The position numbers and the translations under genes are program-made. 64,000 bases of DNA from Branchiostoma floridae. Taxonomy: Eukaryota; Chordata; Leptocardii; Amphioxiformes; Branchiostomatidae. Each line of letters begins with the position of its first letter. The stretch's first letter is position 1. The notes under the pieces were generated by a model. It was not told the origin of the DNA, did not search any database, and saw nothing but the letters and a program-made list of their open reading frames with translations. Positions 57,355-64,000 of this stretch are shown in pieces. The DNA lies in assembly GCF_000003815.2 (NCBI RefSeq), contig NC_049996.1, positions 6,621,731-6,685,730 on the forward strand. The letters run 5' to 3'.

Positions 57355-57772
57355 TAGGGGTGGGTACCGGTACAGAAAATTCAGGTCCAGGTCCGGTTCA
57401 GGTCCAGAGGATCAGGTCCAGGTCCGGACCTGAACCTGGACCTGATGCAGTATGACTCATACTAGTGGTTCATTTCACTACAAAGAAATCTGTTAGGTGG
57501 AGTATTAGACTTACATTGGCGTTTTATAATCCTACAAATCTAACTGCACCTGTACGATTGGCTGTAAAACTTGGACGAAATTACTATAAACTCTACTCTA
57601 CTTCACTCTTGTTATTTTCTTGCACCTGCAAGCGCCAGAATGTGTGAATTCCTGATAAAATAATCTGTTAATTTTCTAATCGGTCCAACATCCGGTCCAC
57701 CTAATTTTTTCAGGTCCGGTCCAGTAAGAAAACCGGTTTTGTACCGGTACACTGTACCGATACCCAGCCCTA
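57355..57772. mobile_element. hAT-like MITE, copy 2 (418 bp)
   Basis: Ends TAGGGGTGGGTACCGGTAC and inverse GTACCGATACCCAGCCCTA. Perfect 8-bp duplication GTTACACC (57347-57354 and 57773-57780). The left interior repeats CAGGTCCAGGTCCGG. Same architecture as 36663-37086 but different terminal sequence. Confidence 0.88.
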
Positions 57773-57782
57773 GTTACACCGG

Positions 57783-57826
57783 TTCCCCATACCGGTGCCC
57801 CAAGCGCAGCGAGATGCCACCTTGCC
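57783..57826 (+). mobile_element. MITE family A, solitary right end
   Basis: ACCGGTGCCCCAAGCGCAGC then GAGATGCCACC matches the right end of copies at 23514 and 53497; no left end is found nearby. It abuts the hAT-like MITE. Confidence 0.6.
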
Positions 57827-57827
57827 A

Positions 57828-59754
57828 GCAAACTCTCCCTGCATGACTCCTCTGAATTGTGCATCTGAAGGTCCTTGGGAAGACCTGCCTTGGCTACTGA
57901 ACATATTCTCTGCCAAAGCAAACCACCCACATTAGCAACGTTACCATTTTTCCTTAGTCTCACAAGTCCCTACTTTGAATATCTGTAGCTAAAATGACAG
58001 GTGAGTAAAATAGGTCACATAACCCAAGTGAAGGATCATTCTGGATCAGTCCATTCCCATGAAAGCTGAGGAATCATTTTTGATGTTTAAGTTTGATGAA
58101 CTGTATTTTTGATGTTGGACTGTAGCTAAAGTTCCGGAGAAAAGTCAAGGTAACTGCTACCCTTCCTTTACATGAAATAGTAAGTACAATTTCCCTACAT
58201 TGCTATAATTTCAAAAGGACAATACAAACTTGTTTGGTTATTTGTGATGTTTTCAACCTGTTTCCACCTCAAAATGTGTTTGAAATGGTAAAAATTTATC
58301 TTATACATGAAATGCAACTTTCATGATTGTTTGTTGTCTTCAGAATTGTTTGTGGCAGCAGTATATGCCAAACACAGCATATCCTAAAGGGAATCAAACA
58401 TTAAGAGTTTTCCCCTGACTGCTGGGATCCTATATAATCCATTTATTGAAACTTAATCCAAGATAAACTGTCTTCCAGAGGAGAAGTGCCTCAGGCTTAT
58501 AAAAAGCTAACTTAAATGCTTCATGTGATGGTTTTATCGAGCACTGAATACCATTGGGTACACTGATGAACTGTATTCTGAGACCTTTTAAATTGATGTA
58601 AATGTTATTTGGCAAGAAATATTGATTTGTTAGATTATGGCTTCAAGCTTGTTAGGGCTTGTAAAACTTGTCATAAGTTTTGTAGTTTTCATATCATTGT
58701 TGGCATAGATATGCAATTTTTGTCATTGTAATTACACATACTCTGCACAGTTGACATTAATAGTGGTTTGTCATTGACAAGTATGAATAGCTAAACCCTG
58801 TTTATTTCATCATATTGGTAATGAAAAACACAGGTTCCCTATAGTGTAGAGCTCCAGGTATCAGCATTATAGCATTCATGCCCTTCTAACTGTTATTGAG
58901 TGATTGATTTGTAATGTGGTCTAGAACACCTGCAAGTTCCCATCTTCACCCGATTTGTTTCCATAGGAGCACATATGCCATTTATACTGACTACTTGACC
59001 TAAAAGGGCTTCCTATAGAAAGCATTGACATGTGCTCAGTATGATCCTCATGGCATACCCTTTATTATATGTATGAGATGCCATGAATGTAGCCTAAGCG
59101 TTCATGAAAGCACCACTATTACATACAGTAGCTAGTGTTGCATACCATATGGTATTGCAAGGTACTTTTATTTATGACAAGGCCATACAGTACAATCATA
59201 TTGATGATATTTGCTTGATTCATTATGATATTATCTGTACACAATCTTATCTTGAATGCTAGATCATAATAAGCCATTCCCTTTAGATTGATAACAGTAG
59301 AATAGCAATTAAATCATATCATTTAACTTCATTTTATCTGTCAGGGCTCTGACTTTATCATAGGGCTTGAAACGCTATAGGTTAGTGCAGGTAAAACTAG
59401 ATTTGTGCAGTTACGTGTATTTCTGATGTCTCACAGCACTCAATCTGTACTCTTCAATGCATGTACTGAATGAATGAATTGAGTAATCGATTTTTATTGT
59501 ACTTCTTGTTACTACCTATGAAATGCAAAACAATTGATTTTCTCCTAACCACTTCAAATTTGATGCATATTTCATTTATATACATCTCTTTTTCCAACAG
59601 AGTGGGTGCAAGTGTATGAAGTTAGTCCAGTGATTTGCATGTGTATAACTTGCACCAGTGAGGGTATGTATACAGAAAACAAGAATTTCCATGCCTGATT
59701 GCATGGTGTGCATTCTCTTCACTTTTCGCTCTGTTTTCTAGGTGGTGCACATCT
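57828..59754. other. Intergenic, AT-rich
   Basis: Nothing recognised. Open frames here are short and lack splice or family support. Confidence 0.5.
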
Positions 59755-60255
59755 AGCATCTAACATCACTCATCTAAAAGTTCGTAGAGCAATCACACAA
59801 CTCAGAATTGGCTGTCACAAATTGAATATAGAAACCGGGAGATTCCAAAAAATCCCAATCGACCATAGGGTATGTCCATTCTGTCCAGAGCTAATTGAAG
59901 ACGAATATCACTTTATGGTTGTATGTCCCAAATATTCTGATACACGAAATTCTCTGTACACAAAACTGTCATCTTATACACAAGGATTTATATCAATGGA
60001 CCTGAAGTGCAAATTCAAATACATCATGACATGTGACAATCCCTGTATGACAGATATAGGAAAATATAGCAAAGAAGGTCTAGACATTAGAAATTCCCTC
60101 AATGATTGTAAAACCTCCAATGATAGTAAGTAACTTATCCCATATTACAACTTCTGTATTAGTTAGATAAGCGTTAAGTTATAGAACTATAGTTATGTAG
60201 ATGCCATACTTTGTACCCCGTACAATTGTTGTGCAATAAAGTTATTGTTTGTTTA
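59741..60255 (+). mobile_element. LINE 3' fragment (C-terminal Cys/His region and tail)
   Basis: An open frame to TAA at 60131-60133 reads VRRAITQLRIGCHKLNIETG, then VCPFCPELIEDEYHFMVVCP. The CxxC..H..C knuckle is also seen at the end of the LINE at 14552-17274. It is followed by TTGTTGTGCAATAAAGTT and a GTTTGTTTATC end. Flanked by similar GGGTAT.ACAGA.AACGAGAATTT words (about 59663 and 60275), a possible decayed target duplication or older repeat. No polymerase domain. Confidence 0.75.
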
Positions 60256-60261
60256 TCTAAA

Positions 60262-61844
60262 ATCTAACCATTACGGGTATACAGAGAACGAGAATTTTCA
60301 TCCCTGATGGAAGATTTTAGACCGCTTTCTGCTGTCAACACCTAGCCCTGTGGCAACGCCAACTGATTTGACGCCTCAGTCATGCCCCAGGGCAGATATT
60401 GCCTTCAAATGGGCTCTTAAAGCTGAGCCGGGTACATCAAAGAGACGGGGATGTTTCAGTCGTTTATCATACTTATCTGCTTCATTACACTGCGTTTCCC
60501 GTGCACTTTAGAGTGCGCTGCCTCACAACTGATTCACCAACGGGAGACACTTGCACCACAGGGCATATTCCTACTACCACCCACACCTTTTGCCTTTCTG
60601 ATTTAAAGCCACTATGATGGTGAAATCTAGAAGTTTCTTACATTTGATGCCGATGATATATTTTTGTACAACTGGTCTTATATATGTGTGTGTATGTGTG
60701 TGTGTGATACTAGATTGCATGCCTACTTCGATTGTGTACACTCATGCAGATAAGGTAATTTTTTTGTTCATACAAACAGAATCTGATGCAAAATTTCAAA
60801 CGTCAATACAATCAAGTCCATTTCTCTGTGATGCGAACCTTGCAGTTGAACAGTCTTTTCTCTGATGAATTCTACCAACGCAAATGAACATCCAAGCAGA
60901 AATAACTCTTCAGCATATTCTAAGACAGAATAACCTTACATTCTGATATTGCATACTAGTATGTCATTCGCTTGTAAATTTTTCGTTTTACTCGCAAAAT
61001 ATTTCAATATCTCATTTTTAAGAGGAAATTAGGCGTTATTTGTAACAATAATACTATGTACTCCCCAGCTGGTTTTCTCTGAAATTTCAAACTCCCACCA
61101 TGCGTGTAATGAAAATAGTTATTATCTGCGTTTTTTTAGAGTACTGTAGATAGTGAAGTATGTTTAGATAGGGAAATCAATATAGATTTTGCACAGGATA
61201 TCTGTGATTGTGTATAATAAACCTGCCTGCATTATCTGAAATATTATTAAATGAAGAGACATTAGATGAAAGTGCTGCAGCCTTTATCACATTTTGTGAA
61301 TTATGAAGGCAATTTCTGTTTGAACGTAATGTACATCTAGGATTGGGTTGGGATACTTTATAACTACAAAGGCGGGGAAGGAAAAGAGAGTTAAGAACAA
61401 GGACTGTCCGGTCAGCTTACGGACATTTGTCGTTATCAGGTGACTGCAACTTGAAAGGCCTTCCTTGAAGGTTTTCCTTAAAGCTCTTAGCGATCTTTAA
61501 GGATATATATTTCTGGAAATAAGACTTGGCAGCTTCAAAGTACTTCTTTTGCTTCGGGCAAAGGTGTTCCTTTCATCCTCAAACTTCTTTCAGTATCGAC
61601 TTCACAGAAGTCTTTGTCTGTGTTAAAGACATATCTAGTCATTAGCAACCTAAGGAGCTACATGTACCGTGTATGGGTACTGATAAGAACAAGCCGATTA
61701 TGCTTAGCTCCAAGATTGTCCTAGTGGTCGTCATGGTTTACATGTTGTATGGCAAACCTTACAGAAACGTTTAGCAATGGTATAGAGAACACAGGATTTG
61801 ATTGATGGTATGCCAGCACGACATCAATAGTAACCCACTAAGGT
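60262..61844. other. Probable intron or intergenic DNA
   Basis: Contains a GT-rich microsatellite (60681-60707). No gene is supported. Confidence 0.4.
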
Positions 61845-62250
61845 AAAAGAAAATTCAGTGACTCTGAAAGAAGCCCTGAAACCCTAACAAATTTGGTTTT
61901 ACCAACATGTGTTATCAACATTTTGTTTGATTTATCAATGAAAGGCTATTGTGTCACCGGGAGTCGACATCTACGTTATGGATTTGTTTTTGGTTGATCA
62001 TGTTTCATACCTGCATGGCTGTCTGAAACAAAAACTAAAGAATTTTAAAATGCCTTTGAAACAAGTCCTGAAGGCCTTACAGATTTGGTTTACTAACATA
62101 TGTTATGAACATTTAGTTTGATTTGTCATTGAAAGGAAAGCTATTGTGTTATCATGAGTTAGCAATTCTATGGGGATATGTTTTTGGTTGTTGAACATAT
62201 GTGACATATGCGCATAGCTCTTTAAAATACTAAATAAGAATTAAGAAAAT
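61845..62250 (-). repeat. ~200-bp tandem repeats including copies of an exon edge
   Basis: Units at about 61845-62047 and 62048-62249 share ATTTGGTTTTACCAACAT-like, TTTGATTT.TCA.TGAAAG and TTTTTGGTTG in order. Each left end repeats the plus-strand word TTTGAAACAAGTCCTG or a decayed form. That word is the 3' end of the minus-strand exon at 62253-62450. Confidence 0.7.
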
Positions 62251-62252
62251 AC

Positions 62253-62450
62253 CTTGGCTCTTTGAAACAAGTCCTGTAGCCCCGGAAAGACAAATCTTCT
62301 CTGCTTGCGCTCTTGCGCTCTCGAGTTCCTGGAAAAGCGGTCGGCAAGTATCCTGGGCTCGTAGTCCTCAGTGTCATAGTTGTACCAGAGGGAGGGTTGG
62401 TCGCTCAGAGCCTCAACTAACTCTTGAATCTGTCTGTCCAGAAGCTCTTG
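62253..62450 (-). CDS. Internal coding exon of an unrecognised gene
   Basis: 66 codons, phase 0 at both ends, on the minus strand. Acceptor TTTTCCTATACAG precedes CAAGAGCTTC; donor GCCAAG|GTATTT. The peptide starts QELLDRQIQELVEALSDQPS, continues through WYNYDTEDYEPR and ends LQDLFQRAK; charged and Tyr/Glu-rich with a Leu-rich helical start. The splice sites and higher GC content than the surroundings support a real exon. I do not recognise the family. Other exons would lie farther right (upstream) and left (downstream); none was found in the window. Confidence 0.65.
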
Positions 62451-62699
62451 CTGTATAGGAAAAGGGAGCAATGTTTTAGCATGTATTAAAAGGACACTCG
62501 AGGTTTGCCCAACAGAAACAAATACAACTCAGTACCTAAAAAGTTTGGGTTGAGCACACCAAACACATCAATATGGGTTTTTACAGTATTACAATGCATT
62601 TAAACATATAGACGTGTTTGTGGCTAGGTTATAACGAAGAATGTAGCGTCTAGTTAATTGGACTACACTGTCCATATGTTTACATGTATATAAAGACAA

Positions 62700-63050
62700 A
62701 CATGCCTGTCCTTGGTGCTGAACACCGGTACCATATACAGACAAACACGCTTCTCTAACAATCACTGTCTCTTTCCTGTCTTAGGTAATAAACATCACCC
62801 AAACACATAATCTCTGCATTTGATTCTGAACAATGTCCATACACAGGAAAATATGCCCGTCCTTGGTGCTGAACACCAGTCACAAACATCCAAACACACC
62901 GTCATTGGTTGTGAACATCGGTACCATCCACACAAAGAAAATACTCCTGCCCATGAGTTTTCTTGCATTCACTCTCTTTATATCCTTTGTCCTTGTTGCT
63001 GAACACCATCCACACTTTGGTAAATACGACTGTCCTTGGTGCTGAACATG
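62700..63050 (+). repeat. Diverged minisatellite, TGTCCTTGGTGCTGAACAC units
   Basis: About six to seven units spaced 40-70 bp with GTCCTTGGTGCTGAACACC, GGTACCAT and ACACAAACA words; middle units are decayed. Confidence 0.75.
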
Positions 63051-63069
63051 ATAGTATTAACTTTAGATG

Positions 63070-63376
63070 CGCAGCTACCAAACACATTAGCTAGACGTAA
63101 CTTGCCTCAAGTTGCTCTTGAAATGGGCTTATGATAAAATCTAGTTTAGAATATAACTGCCTGTGTTACTGCAAATAACGCAATATACAGTAATACATTG
63201 CGAGTCAGGTCGCAAGGAACGCCCTACTTACTCGGATTACCATTGGCTAGTTCAAACTCTCTGGCGATAAAAACCGTTACACAGCTACTAAATACATTAC
63301 TTAGATGTAACTGTAGATTGTTCCTGAAATGGACTCATAACTAGTTTATCAGATTCTGGTCTGTGCAAATAACGTT
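63070..63376 (+). repeat. Direct repeat pair
   Basis: About 63070-63185 and 63283-63376 share CAGCTAC.AAA.ACATTA, AGA.GTAACT, TGAAATGG and GTGCAAATAACG-like words. The rest of 63051-64000 shows nothing recognisable. Confidence 0.6.
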
Positions 63377-64000
63377 ACTTTAATTAGCCCTATCAGTCCC
63401 TAAGGTACACAGTGCTTGATATGGTTACCAACCTTCGGTTCTGTTAGTTTTCACTTTTATCAATGTGGACGGAGATGCGCCAAGGTGGGTGAAAAGTTCA
63501 TCAGGTTAAATGCAAGCTAAGCAATATCAGAGCGTTAAAAGTGGAAATATTCTGGATAAGGCAATCTTTATGAAATTGATATCTACTGCACTATATATCC
63601 ACATTTACATTATTATTTTATACTGAGTGGTTACAAACGGCGCAGAATCAAAGTCGCGCTAGGATTCCCTAAATATTGTAATCCACAAAAATTAGCATAA
63701 ATGGTGTCCTCGCAACACTGCGGTATAGAATTTTTGCTCCTTGAATGTTGGTATGGAATGGAATAGAGTTCATCTTTGACTTTGATAATTGTTCTACAAC
63801 CCTGACTCGAGCAAGGTAAGGAAATTGAATCAATTTTGTCAGAAATATTCTTGACGTAGGGATCAACGAAGTGGAAGATATTACCTACGTCATCCTGCCC
63901 CTAACCAACTGCACAATAGAAATCCTTAAGATTTCTACAAGACTAATTAGTATGTGAATTAACATCAGGCGCCTTTTCCCACTTTTGTTGCGACCCAGGG

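Noticed and set aside
60399-60865. Two short plus-strand open frames after the LINE fragment
   Set aside because: No start context, splice sites or similarity; the second includes a GT microsatellite.

Overview
The window looks like nuclear DNA of an invertebrate deuterostome, most probably an amphioxus (Branchiostoma). The basis is AT-rich DNA with intron-rich genes using GT-AG splice sites, a CRMP-type gene whose protein sits between dihydropyrimidinase and vertebrate CRMP, a lineage-style tandem expansion of Golgi sulfotransferases, and a high load of short inverted-repeat transposons, SINE and LINE debris. Species assignment is inference. Four runs of N (16213-16312, 18431-18530, 29069-29168, 30468-30645) show that it is a draft assembly.

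Region 1 (about 0.6-14 kb) holds four head-to-tail galactose-3-O-sulfotransferase-like genes on the plus strand, about 3.5 kb apart. Each has a short first coding exon (cytosolic tail plus one membrane anchor) and one large exon with the whole catalytic domain. All four share a phase-2 intron that splits an arginine codon (AG|A or AG|G). Predicted proteins are 485, 499, 496 and 505 residues. The 3' end of gene 4 is tandemly duplicated, and a 250-bp inverted-repeat transposon sits inside the duplicate.

Region 2 (14.5-17.4 kb) is a 5'-truncated non-LTR retrotransposon with a reverse transcriptase. It is interrupted by a 100-N gap whose two flanks repeat the same ~200 bp, which looks like an unmerged assembly overlap.

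Region 3 (19.5-51.9 kb) is one 17-exon gene on the plus strand encoding a 736-residue CRMP/DPYSL (dihydropyrimidinase-like) protein. All exon junctions keep frame. It has a long serine-rich N-terminal exon with an internally duplicated module, like a long CRMP isoform. The amidohydrolase barrel keeps the HxH pair, the lysine and the third histidine of the metal site, but has Arg and Ala where dihydropyrimidinase has its last His and Asp. Its introns carry most of the curious structure: a ghost copy of the start of exon 4 inside an inverted-repeat element, a perfect palindromic RFX-type X-box, several CTCF-like motifs, an exon flanked by direct repeats, a near-identical 566-bp duplication, and several MITE families with clear target-site duplications.

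Region 4 (52-64 kb) is mostly non-coding: a SINE-like/MITE-rich stretch, a 1-kb foldback element with a 10-bp target duplication, an hAT-like MITE, a LINE 3' fragment, and one convincing minus-strand coding exon (62253-62450) of an unrecognised gene running off the right side. Its donor-side edge is repeated in decayed tandem copies.
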